From PFJX01 sp044227325 (GTDB taxonomy: Bacteria > Pseudomonadota > Gammaproteobacteria > Burkholderiales > Thiobacillaceae): a stretch of DNA of 64,000 bases. The position numbers and the translations under genes are program-made. Below are positions 9,518 to 17,642 of the stretch, piece by piece. Under the pieces are notes generated by a model that saw nothing but the letters and a program-made list of their open reading frames with translations, did no database searches and was not told the DNA's origin. Position 1 is the first letter of the stretch; each line of letters begins with the position of its first letter. The stretch spans positions 62,001 to 126,000 of the forward strand of contig JBGAFI010000002.1 in assembly GCA_044227325.1 (NCBI GenBank), written 5' to 3'.

Positions 9518-11152
9518 TCAGGCCAACTTGAAGCGGGCCACCGAGCCGCGCAGTTCGCTCGCCCAGGTTTCCAGCAGCCGGGATTGCTCCGCGTTGGTCT
9601 GGACGTTGGCGTGGGTTTCCTCCGCCATGCAGGCGATCTGTTCCACGTGGCGGGCGATGTCCTCCATGGCGGTGGACTGTTCCCGGGTGGCGTGGGCCGC
9701 GTCGTGGGCCTTGCCGAGGGAATCGTCCGACTGGCTGCGGATGCGCTCCAGGGCTTCCGCCACGCGCCGGGCGTAGTTCAGCCCTTCCTGCACCTGGGGC
9801 ACCGCCTGCTCCATGGAGCCGACCGCGACCTGGGTTTCGGCCTGGACGCGGGCGACCATCTCGGTGATCTCCGTGGTGGCCTCGGTGGTGCGTTCCGCCA
9901 GTTGCCGCACTTCGTCGGCCACCACCGAGAAGCCACGCCCCATTTCACCGGCGCGGGCGGCCTCGATGGCCGCGTTCAGGGCGAGCAGGTTGGTCTGGTT
10001 GGCGATCTCGCGGATCACCGTGGCGATGCCGCCGATCTGATCCGAGCGTTCGCGCAGCGCCACCATCTGCTCCGTGGCCCTGTTCACGGTATCGGCGACT
10101 TCCTCGATGCGGGAACTGGTGTCGACCACCAGGGTTTCGCTTTCCTTCGCGTGCAGGGCGGTGCTGGCCGAGTTTTCCTCGGTCTGCCGGGCGATCTCCG
10201 CGACTTCGCCGATGCTCACCGCCATTTCCTCCACCGCCGCGGCCATGGTGCTGCTGGATTCCGCCTGCCGGCTCGACGCCGCGCTGATCTGGGAGGCGGA
10301 CTTGGACAGGGCGTGGGAGCCGGCGGTCAGCTGTTCGGCGGTCTCGTGGACCTTCTTGAACAGGGTTTGCAGGCTGGCCTGCATGTCGTGGATGGAGCGC
10401 AGCACGCTGCCCGGCCGGTTCGCGGAGATGGGCTGGCTGAGGTCGCCCGCGGAAATGCGGCCGGCGACCTCCATGGCGTATTGGGGCTCGCCGCCGAGCT
10501 GGCGCAGGATGCTGCGCCCGATCAGCCAGAACACGGTCTGCAACACGGCCATGCCCAGGACCAGGAGCAGGATGAAGTTGAAGATGCTCTGCCAGAACAC
10601 CGCGCTCACGTCGTCCAGGTAGATGCCGCTGCCGATGATCCAGCCCCAGGGCTCGAAGCTTTTCACGTAGGAGATCTTGGGCACGGGCTTGTCGCTGCCC
10701 GCCTTGTCCCACATGTATTCGACGAAACCGTCGCCCTTCTCCCTGACCGCCTGGTTCATGCGCTGGAACAGGAAGACGCCGTTGGGGTCCTTGATGCCGG
10801 AAATATCCTTCCCGTCCAGTTCTGGCTTGATCGGGTGCATGACCATCTTCAGGTCCTTGTCGTGCACCCAGAAATATTCCTTGCCCTCGTAGCGCAGCCC
10901 GCTCAGGGCGGCCAGGGCGGCCCGCTTCGCGTCGGCCTCGCCCATGGCGCCGGATGCCTGGGCCTTCTGGTAATGGGCGACCAGATCGTGGGCGACCTCC
11001 ACCAGATGGCGGGTCTTGGTCTCCCGATCCTCCAGCATGATGCGGTTGACGGTGTAGATCGAGGCCGCGCCCAGGAAAAACAGGCTGAAGGCCGCGGCCA
11101 GGGAGGCGAAGATCAGTCGCGTGGATATGTTGTAGCGCTCTAGAAATTCCAT
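9518..11152 (-). CDS. Methyl-accepting chemotaxis protein with a periplasmic Cache domain
   Basis: Inner-membrane chemoreceptor, 544 aa. It has TM1 (about 12-34), a single-Cache periplasmic sensor (about 40-180, with YFWVHDKDLKMVMHP and WGWIIGSGIYLDDV typical of sCache_2), TM2 (about 188-212), a HAMP region beginning near LGGEPQYA, and a cytoplasmic signalling domain with the conserved hairpin EIANQTNLLALNAAIEAARAGEMGRGF (quoted in part) near 385-415. There is no C-terminal NWETF-like CheR tether. The ligand is unknown; sCache_2 receptors often bind small organic acids. It is convergent with the SARP-like gene (18-bp gap) and divergent from a CheY-like gene. Confidence 0.93.
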   Translation of the reverse strand: MEFLERYNISTRLIFASLAAAFSLFFLGAASIYTVNRIMLEDRETKTRHLVEVAHDLVAHYQKAQASGAMGEADAKRAALAALSGLRYEGKEYFWVHDKDLKMVMHPIKPELDGKDISGIKDPNGVFLFQRMNQAVREKGDGFVEYMWDKAGSDKPVPKISYVKSFEPWGWIIGSGIYLDDVSAVFWQSIFNFILLLVLGMAVLQTVFWLIGRSILRQLGGEPQYAMEVAGRISAGDLSQPISANRPGSVLRSIHDMQASLQTLFKKVHETAEQLTAGSHALSKSASQISAASSRQAESSSTMAAAVEEMAVSIGEVAEIARQTEENSASTALHAKESETLVVDTSSRIEEVADTVNRATEQMVALRERSDQIGGIATVIREIANQTNLLALNAAIEAARAGEMGRGFSVVADEVRQLAERTTEATTEITEMVARVQAETQVAVGSMEQAVPQVQEGLNYARRVAEALERIRSQSDDSLGKAHDAAHATREQSTAMEDIARHVEQIACMAEETHANVQTNAEQSRLLETWASELRGSVARFKLA

Positions 11153-11209
11153 GGCGGCCCCCTAGTTCCTATAGCTAAAGTAATAATGTCTTTACGGCAG
11201 CCTCTCCCG

Positions 11210-11236
11210 TTAGTCGGATGGTATGTTTCTACTTTA
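11210..11236 (-). promoter_or_regulatory. Possible sigma-28 (FliA) promoter for the chemoreceptor
   Basis: Reading leftwards, TAAAGT (11236-11231) is followed by TCCGACTAA (11218-11210), about 58 bp before the chemoreceptor start. The sigma-28 consensus is TAAAGTTT-N11-GCCGATAA; the -35 half fits well and the -10 half fits only if one extra base is allowed. Chemoreceptor genes are commonly FliA-dependent, which makes the match plausible but unproven. Confidence 0.3.
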
Positions 11237-11320
11237 TTGCGCCGCGCGTAAAGGATTCCACCTCGATGCCGTTAAGGCGCCATCCCCGGCAGACAGAATT
11301 CCTCCCCCCTTCCCGTCGCC

Positions 11321-11698
11321 ATGAGCCAACTCAAAATCCTTGTCGTCGACGATGATCGCGTGATGCTTACCTTGTTTGTCGGCGTGCTGCGGCGGGAGGG
11401 TTATTCGGCCATAGAGACCGCGAAAAGCGGTGACGAGGCGCTGGAGAAGCTCAAGGAACTGAGCCCGGACGTGGTCTTTCTCGATATCGAAATGCCGGGA
11501 CTCAGCGGGCTCGACGCCCTCAAGGCGATCAAGGACATGGGCATCCGGACCCAGGTGGTGATGGTCACCGCCACGCCCACGGCCCAGAACGTCCTGGCCG
11601 CGAAGGAGGGCGGCGCCACCGGGTTCCTGGTGAAGCCGGTCTCCCCCAGGAAGGTCGCCGACGCGATCAAATCCTGCAACCTCAAGGTGGACGAGTAA
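11321..11698 (+). CDS. Single-domain response regulator (CheY-like)
   Basis: A 125-aa stand-alone receiver domain. It has the acidic pocket D10-D11-D12, phospho-acceptor D55 (VVFLDIEMPG), T83 (VMVTAT) and K105 (FLVKPVSP). The tail after residue 120 is too short for an output domain, so it must act by protein-protein contact, either on a flagellar motor or on another signalling protein. It is divergent from the Cache chemoreceptor, which suggests a chemotaxis role but does not prove one. No strong Shine-Dalgarno precedes the ATG. Confidence 0.9.
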   Translation: MSQLKILVVDDDRVMLTLFVGVLRREGYSAIETAKSGDEALEKLKELSPDVVFLDIEMPGLSGLDALKAIKDMGIRTQVVMVTATPTAQNVLAAKEGGATGFLVKPVSPRKVADAIKSCNLKVDE

Positions 11699-11737
11699 TC
11701 CGGATTCGCGCCGCGCCGGCCGGGAGGGCGCCGCGCC

Positions 11738-12439
11738 TTATTCCTCCTCGGCCTCGCCGCCCTCGCACGCGGCCGGGTTGTCGCCGCATCCGGCGGTGAA
11801 GTCGTGCAGGCCGGTAAACAGCGCGATCAGAAGCAGCATCGCCAGCGCCGGTACCACCCTTGGCCGCGTGGAGGCGATCGGCGCGGCTGACGATTTGTAG
11901 CCCGTCACCATGGCGCGCGGCAGGTTCTGGCGATGACGCAGGCTGCCCAGGACCACGCCGGCGATGTGGACCAGCACGATCAGCAGCATGGCATTGGCGC
12001 AAACCTCGTGGATTTCTTCCAGGGTATGCGCCCAGGCGCCGGGAACCATGCCCGCCAGGGGGCCCACGGCCTTGTCCGCGCCCAGCAGCGCGACGCCGCT
12101 CAGGCTCGTGAGCAGGCCCAGGGCGAGCAGGGTGTAGATCGCCAGGGCGCCGGCCGGGTTGTGGCCGGGATGGTGTTCGTCGCGCCCGTCCGGGACGCCG
12201 GTGAGGTAGCGCCAGGCGGCGGCGGGGTTGGGCGGAAAATCCCGGAAGCGGCTGTAGCGTCCGCCGATGAAGCCCCAGATCAGGCGGAATCCGATCAGAC
12301 CGGCGATGAGATAGCCGAAATAGCTGTGCCAGCCCAGCGCGCTTTCCTCGTCGCCCAGGATATAGGCGGCGGCGAAAGCGAAGGCGAACAACCAGTGGAA
12401 AAGACGGGTGGGTAGATCCCAAACGAGCAGGCGAAACAT
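11738..12439 (-). CDS. Cytochrome b561 family membrane protein
   Basis: A 233-aa diheme-type cytochrome b561 / hydrogenase-cytochrome-b-like electron carrier of the inner membrane. The start is MFRLLVWDLPTRLFHW, and the LFHW, ESALGWHS and LVHIAGV histidines are where haem ligands sit in this family. Four to five hydrophobic helices are visible. The C-terminal tail contains two cysteines and an acidic end (CGDNPAACEGGEAEEE). Such proteins usually accept electrons from soluble or periplasmic partners; none is adjacent here. It is convergent with the CheY-like gene. Confidence 0.85.
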   Translation of the reverse strand: MFRLLVWDLPTRLFHWLFAFAFAAAYILGDEESALGWHSYFGYLIAGLIGFRLIWGFIGGRYSRFRDFPPNPAAAWRYLTGVPDGRDEHHPGHNPAGALAIYTLLALGLLTSLSGVALLGADKAVGPLAGMVPGAWAHTLEEIHEVCANAMLLIVLVHIAGVVLGSLRHRQNLPRAMVTGYKSSAAPIASTRPRVVPALAMLLLIALFTGLHDFTAGCGDNPAACEGGEAEEE

Positions 12440-12544
12440 GGCATTCTCCGGGAGCGGGGGAGCCGGAGACTAGTCGGCCTGGTTTAACGGAACCTTAAAA
12501 CGGGCGGGGGTGGCCGGACGATGCGCGGGCGTGCCGCGCTCCGC

Positions 12545-12847
12545 TCAAAAATCCTGCTCTTTCTGTTCTATTTTTTTCCGGTAAATATCGGCCTGCTCCT
12601 TCAGCCAGGCTTGTTTTTCCAACTTGCGCTTGCGTTCCTGTTCCTGCAGCCAGAGCAACCTTTCCGTTCGTTCCCGCTGCAAGCGCCGGTACTCGTAGCG
12701 CTGGTAGCCGACCACGCCGGCGGCGGTGATGAGAAGAATGCCGCTGAGCCGGCCAGAAATGGAGTCCAGGCTGAATGCGGCGGCGACGCCGGCCCCCGCG
12801 TAGACGTAAGGAAGAGATTCATAAAGCCATCTGGGAAAAGCAACCAC
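12545..12847 (-). CDS. Small membrane protein with a C-terminal coiled coil, function unknown
   Basis: A 100-aa protein not recognised as a named family. Residues about 12-50 are hydrophobic (one or two membrane segments) and residues about 50-100 are a highly charged helix (RYEYRRLQRERTERLL and following), likely a cytoplasmic coiled coil. The start is a GTG at 12847 preceded by GGAGG with a 6-base spacer, which supports translation. The gene lies between the cytochrome b561 gene and another small gene on the same strand. Confidence 0.55.
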   Translation of the reverse strand: MVAFPRWLYESLPYVYAGAGVAAAFSLDSISGRLSGILLITAAGVVGYQRYEYRRLQRERTERLLWLQEQERKRKLEKQAWLKEQADIYRKKIEQKEQDF

Positions 12848-12919
12848 GTTTAGCCTCCGACATACTCAGACGAACGGTATGCATCCATGCAGTAAAACAG
12901 GCGCCGTGCGCCAGTCGGC

Positions 12920-13213
12920 TCAGGCGGGCTCGTCCAGGGGACGGTAGCAATAAACGTAGCGACCCCGGCCGAAGTTGACCATGAGCGCGCCGCCCCGGTT
13001 CTCGGCGTAGTCCTGCCAGCCCGGAATCGGGCACTGGAAATGGCATTCGCTGACGCCATGGGGTGACTCCAGGCCGCGCTCATTGTCCCAGAACGAGAGC
13101 AGCATGGCGCCACCCTGGTTTGCCAGCAGGTGGTCGGCGGCGGCATTGGCCAGTTTGAGGCAGTGGCCGAAGTCAAGGCCGAGTTCGTCGGCGTCCAGAT
13201 GCAGGGTCTTCAT
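12920..13213 (-). CDS. Conserved hypothetical protein, 97 aa
   Basis: A small soluble protein starting MKTLHLDADELGLDFG at ATG 13213, with a GAGAG ribosome-binding site upstream. It is rich in aromatic residues in the C-terminal half (WQDYAEN, YVYCYRPLD) and has no signal peptide or membrane segment. The family is not recognised with confidence. The open frame extends upstream to 13324, but that extension has no good ribosome-binding site and non-coding-like composition. Confidence 0.6.
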   Translation of the reverse strand: MKTLHLDADELGLDFGHCLKLANAAADHLLANQGGAMLLSFWDNERGLESPHGVSECHFQCPIPGWQDYAENRGGALMVNFGRGRYVYCYRPLDEPA

Positions 13214-13442
13214 GGCTCTCGGTGAATGGTGGAACGGCGGCTGTGCCGGCTCAGTGTTCCATGCCCTGCCCGGCATGGTAAAGCGGTATGCGACGACAAG
13301 GGAGCAGCTTAGGGAATTCGCCACGGCGCGTGGTGATTTTCCGACGCGGGCCCGCGGCGAGCGGAAATGAAAGCCGCCGCGCCGCCGGCCGGCGCCCGGT
13401 TCGTAGCAAAATCGCGCTACTTCCCGTGCTCACCCGACTCCC

Positions 13443-14543
13443 ATGACCCAACGTATCGGCATTCTCACTTCCGGCGGCGACAGCCCCGGCCTCAACGCCG
13501 CCATCCGCGGCGTCGGCAAAGCCTGCATCTCCCGCCACGGCATGCACCTGATCGGTGTGCGCGACGGGTTTCGCGGCCTCGCGGAAAACCGCTTCATCAA
13601 TCTGGACAGCGCCCAGCTTTCCGGCATCCTGACCCTGGGCGGGACCATCCTGGGCACCAGCCGCGACAAGCCCCACAAGATGCCCATGGACGGCCAGGTG
13701 GTGGACATGACCGAGACCATCGTCGCCAATTACCACGCGAACGGCCTGGACTGCCTGGTCTGCCTGGGCGGCGGCGGCACCCAGAAGAATTCCCTGCGCC
13801 TCAAGCAGGCCGGCCTCAACGTGGTGACCCTGCCCAAGACCATCGACAACGATGTGGCGATGACCGACACCACCTTCGGCTTCGACACCGCCCTGGGCAT
13901 CGCCACCGACGCCATCGATCGCCTGCACAGCACCGCCCACAGCCATCACCGCATCATCGTCGTCGAGATCATGGGCCATCGCGCCGGCTGGCTGGCCCTG
14001 GGCGCGGGCATCGCCGGCGGCGCCGACGTTATCCTGATCCCGGAAATCCCCTACGACGTGGAAATCGTCGCCGACGCCATCAAGAGCCGCAAGCTCAGCG
14101 GCAAGCCGTTCAGCATCGTCGCTGTGGCGGAGGGGGCGATCTCGCGCCAGGAATTCGCCGAGCAGCAGGCGGCCGCCGCGCGCAAGAAGGACAAGAAGGC
14201 CCGGATCATCGCGACGGAGCCCGAACTGGTCTACGCCGAGCGCACCCTGCGTCTGGCCCACCAGTTGGAAACGCTCACCGGCCTGGAGGCGCGCGTCACC
14301 ATCCTCGGCCACCTGCAACGGGGCGGCGCGCCCTCGGCGGCGGACCGCCTGCTCGCCACGCGCCTGGGCACCGCCGCCGCCGATCTGATCCAGCGGCGTG
14401 AATACGGTTTCATGGTGGCGGCGAGGGGCGAGGCCAGCGAGCCGGTGCCCTTGGAGGCGGTCGCCGGCCAGGTCAAGACCGTGCCGCCGGATCATCCCTG
14501 GGTGGAGAGCGCGCGCGGCGTCGGCACCAGCTTCGGCGCCTGA
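13443..14543 (+). CDS. pfkA: 6-phosphofructokinase with a non-canonical GGGGT loop
   Basis: Glycolytic enzyme phosphorylating fructose 6-phosphate, 366 aa, of the PfkA superfamily. The fold motifs are clear: ILTSGGDSPGLNAAIRG at the start, GGTILGTSR at about 66-74, PKTIDND at 131-137 with catalytic D135, and VEIMGHRAGWLAL. Where ATP enzymes have GGDGS, this protein has GGGGT (109-113), so the metal-binding aspartate (E. coli D103) is Gly111. Gly112 matches the ATP-type residue 104, but Lys132 matches the PPi-type residue 124 (ATP enzymes have Gly). This mixture is typical of the group III or mixed-substrate branch, so the phosphoryl donor (ATP or PPi) cannot be assigned from sequence alone. 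Confidence 0.85.
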   Translation: MTQRIGILTSGGDSPGLNAAIRGVGKACISRHGMHLIGVRDGFRGLAENRFINLDSAQLSGILTLGGTILGTSRDKPHKMPMDGQVVDMTETIVANYHANGLDCLVCLGGGGTQKNSLRLKQAGLNVVTLPKTIDNDVAMTDTTFGFDTALGIATDAIDRLHSTAHSHHRIIVVEIMGHRAGWLALGAGIAGGADVILIPEIPYDVEIVADAIKSRKLSGKPFSIVAVAEGAISRQEFAEQQAAAARKKDKKARIIATEPELVYAERTLRLAHQLETLTGLEARVTILGHLQRGGAPSAADRLLATRLGTAAADLIQRREYGFMVAARGEASEPVPLEAVAGQVKTVPPDHPWVESARGVGTSFGA

Positions 14544-14550
14544 GCGCGGC

Positions 14551-17304
14551 TCACGCCCGTCCGGCGTCCGAACGGGAACGAATCCAGCTTTCCAATTCGT
14601 CGGCGGGCAGGGGTTTGCTGTAGAGGTAGCCCTGGGCCTGCTCGCAACCCAGATCCCGCAGGGCGGCCAGGGTGGCCACGTCCTCCACGCCTTCCGCGAT
14701 CACTTCCAGGTCCAGGCTGTGAGCCAGCCCGACGGTGGAGCGCACGATGACCATGTCGTGTTCGCTGCCGATCATTTCCGCGACGAAGGAACGGTCGATC
14801 TTCAGGGCGTGCAAGGGCAGGCGCTTGAGGTAGGAGAGGGAGGAGAAACCGGTGCCGAAGTCGTCGATGGCGATACGCACGCCCAGGGCGACGATGCGGT
14901 CGAGCACCTGTAGGCTGCGCTCCGGATCGTGGATCAGGGCGCTTTCCGTGATTTCGACTTCCAGCAGATCGGCGGGCACCTGGTGTTCGGCGAGCAGGGC
15001 GGCGATCTGCTCGGGCAGCGAGACATCCATGAGGTTGCGGGTGGACAGGTTGACCGCGATGGACAGATACAGGCCCCGTCGCGACCACGCGCGCGCCTGT
15101 TCCAGGGCATGCCGCAATACCCAGAGGCTGAGGGGGCGGATCAGGTCGCTCATTTCCGCGAGGGGGATGAATTCCCCGGGCGGGATCATGCCCAGGCTGG
15201 GGTGGCGCCAGCGCACCAGGGCCTCGCAGCCGACGCTCTTGCCGCTGCGCAGGTCGACCCGGGGCTGGTAGTGCAGCACCAATTGGTCCTCCCGGATCGC
15301 GGTGCCCAGTTCCGCCATCATGGCCAGGCGGCGCGGGCTGTGGCTGTCCAGGTGGGGGTCGTAGCAGAGCGGGCCGGAAGCGCGCGCCTTCGCGTCGTAC
15401 ATGGCCACGTCGGCGCAGCGCAGCAGGGCGTGGCTGTCCTCGCCGTGCTCGGGATAGAGGGCGGCGCCGATGCTGCCGCCCAGTTCCAGGGCGATGCCGG
15501 CCACCTCGAACGGCTGGCGCAGGCCGGCGCCGATCGCATCCGCCAGGGCCAGGGCCTGCGCGGCCTTGCCCAGCCCGGGGGCGAGAATGGCGAATTCGTC
15601 GCCGCCCAGGCGATAGAGCCGCGCATGCCGCGCCGCGACCACCTCGCGCAGCCGCTCCGCGACCATTTTCAGCAGCAGGTCGCCGATATGGTGGCCGAGG
15701 GTGTCGTTGACCTCCTTGAAGCGGTCCAGGTCCAGCAGCAGCATGGCGAGGCCGTCGCCGCCGGAGCCCAGGATCGCCTGGTCGGTGTCCTGGTGCAGGT
15801 GCGCCCGGTTGGAAAGGCCGGTCAAGGGGTCGTGGCTGGCGCGGAATTCCAGTTGTTCCCGTTGTCTCGCGTTGGCCAGGGCCAGGGAGACGGCCTGGCC
15901 GATGGCCTGGTAGGTGTCCAGATCCAGCAGGCTGAAATTGGGCAACTGGTGGAAGAACAGGGGGATGCCGCCCAGCACCTGGTCGCCGTGGAACAAGGGG
16001 ATCGCCAGTTCGGCATTCATGCCGTTGGCGTTCAGGATTTCGCGGATGGCGGGACGCAGGCGGGGTTCCCGGCCGATGTCCGGACAGATCACCAGCTTGC
16101 GGTCCAGCATGGCCACGGCGGCCAGACTGCCGTCCAGGGGCTGGTGGCGTCCCCGCTCGATATCCTCGTCGCCGAAGCCCCAATGGGCGGCGATCTCGAG
16201 CCGGTCGCAACCCGGTTCCAGCAGATAGACCGCGATGCGCGGCGCGTGGCTATGGTGCTTGAGAACGTCCACCGTGGCCCAGGCGATGGCCTCCACTTCC
16301 AGGGTGCTGTGCAGGCGGCGGGTCAGTTGGTTGAGCACTTCCAGGACGTTGCCGCGAAATTCCAGTTCCCGCTTGGATTGAATCAGCGCCGTTTCCGCCT
16401 GTTTGCGCAGGGTGATGTCGCGGACGATGGCGATCCAATGGGGCTTGCCGGAAAGCTGAATGCCGGTCAGGGTGACTTCCGCGTCGAACAGGCCGCCGTC
16501 CCAGCGCCGCAGCCGGTCCTCGAAAGCGAGCCGTTTCCCGTCTATCGCGCGCATGACCCGATCCACCAGGATGCGCCGGGGGTTGCCGGCTTCCGGGTCG
16601 CTCGCCGGCACGAAGCGGTAGGGAATCCGACCGACCAGATCCTCGCGCCGGCAGGCCAGCATCTCCAGGGCCTTGGCGTTGCAATCCACGCAGCGGCGGC
16701 CGCTGAGCACGAAGATCGCGTCGCCGGCATCGTCGAACACCGCCCGGTAGCGCCGTTCGTTGTCGCGCAGGGCGTTGAACACCAGCACCTGGGAGACCAG
16801 ATCGGCCATGGAGACGGCGAAATTCTGCTCTTCCCGGCTCCATAGACGCGGCGTGCCCACATGTTCCATGCAGAGCACGCCGCGCGTCCGCCCCTCCCAG
16901 CGCAAAGTGGCGTCGAGCAGGGAATGCACATCGCCGGGGCGCAGATGGCCGGGCACCAGCTCCCGGGTGCGCGGATCGTTGTAGGCATCGCCGGCATCGA
17001 TGACGCGCAGTTCGTCCAGGGCCTGGAAATAATTCGGATAGTCGGACTCCCGCATCGGGCCGGCCATGCCCGCCGCGGGCTGCGCGCCGTCGTGGCAAAC
17101 CTGGCAATCCAGGCGCGCGCCGGTCTCGTCCATGAGCCAGATGCCGCAACGGGCGACCTCCAGGGTGGCGGCGCAGAAGTCGGCGGTGAGGCTCAGCGCG
17201 GAATCCAGGTTCCCGGACCAGAGCCGCTTGTCCTTCAAGAACTCCAGAAACGCCTCTTGCAGGCGGATGCCCAGGCTGTAGGAAGGGCTCTGGTTTGTTT
17301 TCAT
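14551..17304 (-). CDS. Diguanylate cyclase/phosphodiesterase with GAF-PAS-GAF sensors (GGDEF-EAL)
   Basis: A 917-aa soluble c-di-GMP signalling protein. It has GAF (about 20-170), PAS (about 185-300, VFDDAGDAIFVLSGRRCVDC), GAF (about 330-490), GGDEF with an intact RLGGDEFAI near residue 566, and EAL with intact CEALVRW near 693 and DDFGTGFSSLSYL further on. The residues before GGDEF are RHARLY rather than RxxD, so the inhibitory I-site seems absent. Both catalytic motifs are intact, and the net direction is unknown. The start at ATG 17304 (MKTNQSPSY) is chosen because residues before it look non-coding; an upstream in-frame ATG lies at 17433. It is divergent from a response regulator. Confidence 0.88.
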   Translation of the reverse strand: MKTNQSPSYSLGIRLQEAFLEFLKDKRLWSGNLDSALSLTADFCAATLEVARCGIWLMDETGARLDCQVCHDGAQPAAGMAGPMRESDYPNYFQALDELRVIDAGDAYNDPRTRELVPGHLRPGDVHSLLDATLRWEGRTRGVLCMEHVGTPRLWSREEQNFAVSMADLVSQVLVFNALRDNERRYRAVFDDAGDAIFVLSGRRCVDCNAKALEMLACRREDLVGRIPYRFVPASDPEAGNPRRILVDRVMRAIDGKRLAFEDRLRRWDGGLFDAEVTLTGIQLSGKPHWIAIVRDITLRKQAETALIQSKRELEFRGNVLEVLNQLTRRLHSTLEVEAIAWATVDVLKHHSHAPRIAVYLLEPGCDRLEIAAHWGFGDEDIERGRHQPLDGSLAAVAMLDRKLVICPDIGREPRLRPAIREILNANGMNAELAIPLFHGDQVLGGIPLFFHQLPNFSLLDLDTYQAIGQAVSLALANARQREQLEFRASHDPLTGLSNRAHLHQDTDQAILGSGGDGLAMLLLDLDRFKEVNDTLGHHIGDLLLKMVAERLREVVAARHARLYRLGGDEFAILAPGLGKAAQALALADAIGAGLRQPFEVAGIALELGGSIGAALYPEHGEDSHALLRCADVAMYDAKARASGPLCYDPHLDSHSPRRLAMMAELGTAIREDQLVLHYQPRVDLRSGKSVGCEALVRWRHPSLGMIPPGEFIPLAEMSDLIRPLSLWVLRHALEQARAWSRRGLYLSIAVNLSTRNLMDVSLPEQIAALLAEHQVPADLLEVEITESALIHDPERSLQVLDRIVALGVRIAIDDFGTGFSSLSYLKRLPLHALKIDRSFVAEMIGSEHDMVIVRSTVGLAHSLDLEVIAEGVEDVATLAALRDLGCEQAQGYLYSKPLPADELESWIRSRSDAGRA

Positions 17305-17642
17305 GGCACTTTCAAAGTAATCGCTGGGACCCGCGACAGGGAGGCTGAAGTGGCCGCGCGCCTGGATTGGCGCCGGCCTCGGCCGCTTTCGACTATGGCA
17401 AAGCCGTGGGGTGGGGTCAATGTCATTCTCCATGGAAACCCTTGCGCTTCATCCGCCAGGCCGGAACGATCCGACGCTGCCACCGGCGGGGTGGCGCGGC
17501 GGGCATCGCTCCTGTCCCGCTCCCGGGAACGCGGGACAGAGGGGCGGTTTTCGGCGACATGGATCGCGCCATTTCCGTTATGCTTTTCCGCGCGGCGCGC
17601 GCATTACCGACAAGGGATAACACCACAGGAGGACGCGGCATC
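17305..17642. other. 338-bp divergent spacer
   Basis: No gene is supported here. The spacer must contain promoters for the GGDEF-EAL gene (leftward) and the response regulator (rightward). A perfect 9-bp hairpin, CTGTCCCGC (17512-17520) with GCGGGACAG (17531-17539), encloses a loop containing CCCGGG. It is not followed by a T-run, so it is not a simple terminator; it may be an operator or a leader structure. AGGAGG at about 17629-17634 is the ribosome-binding site of the response regulator. Confidence 0.5.
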
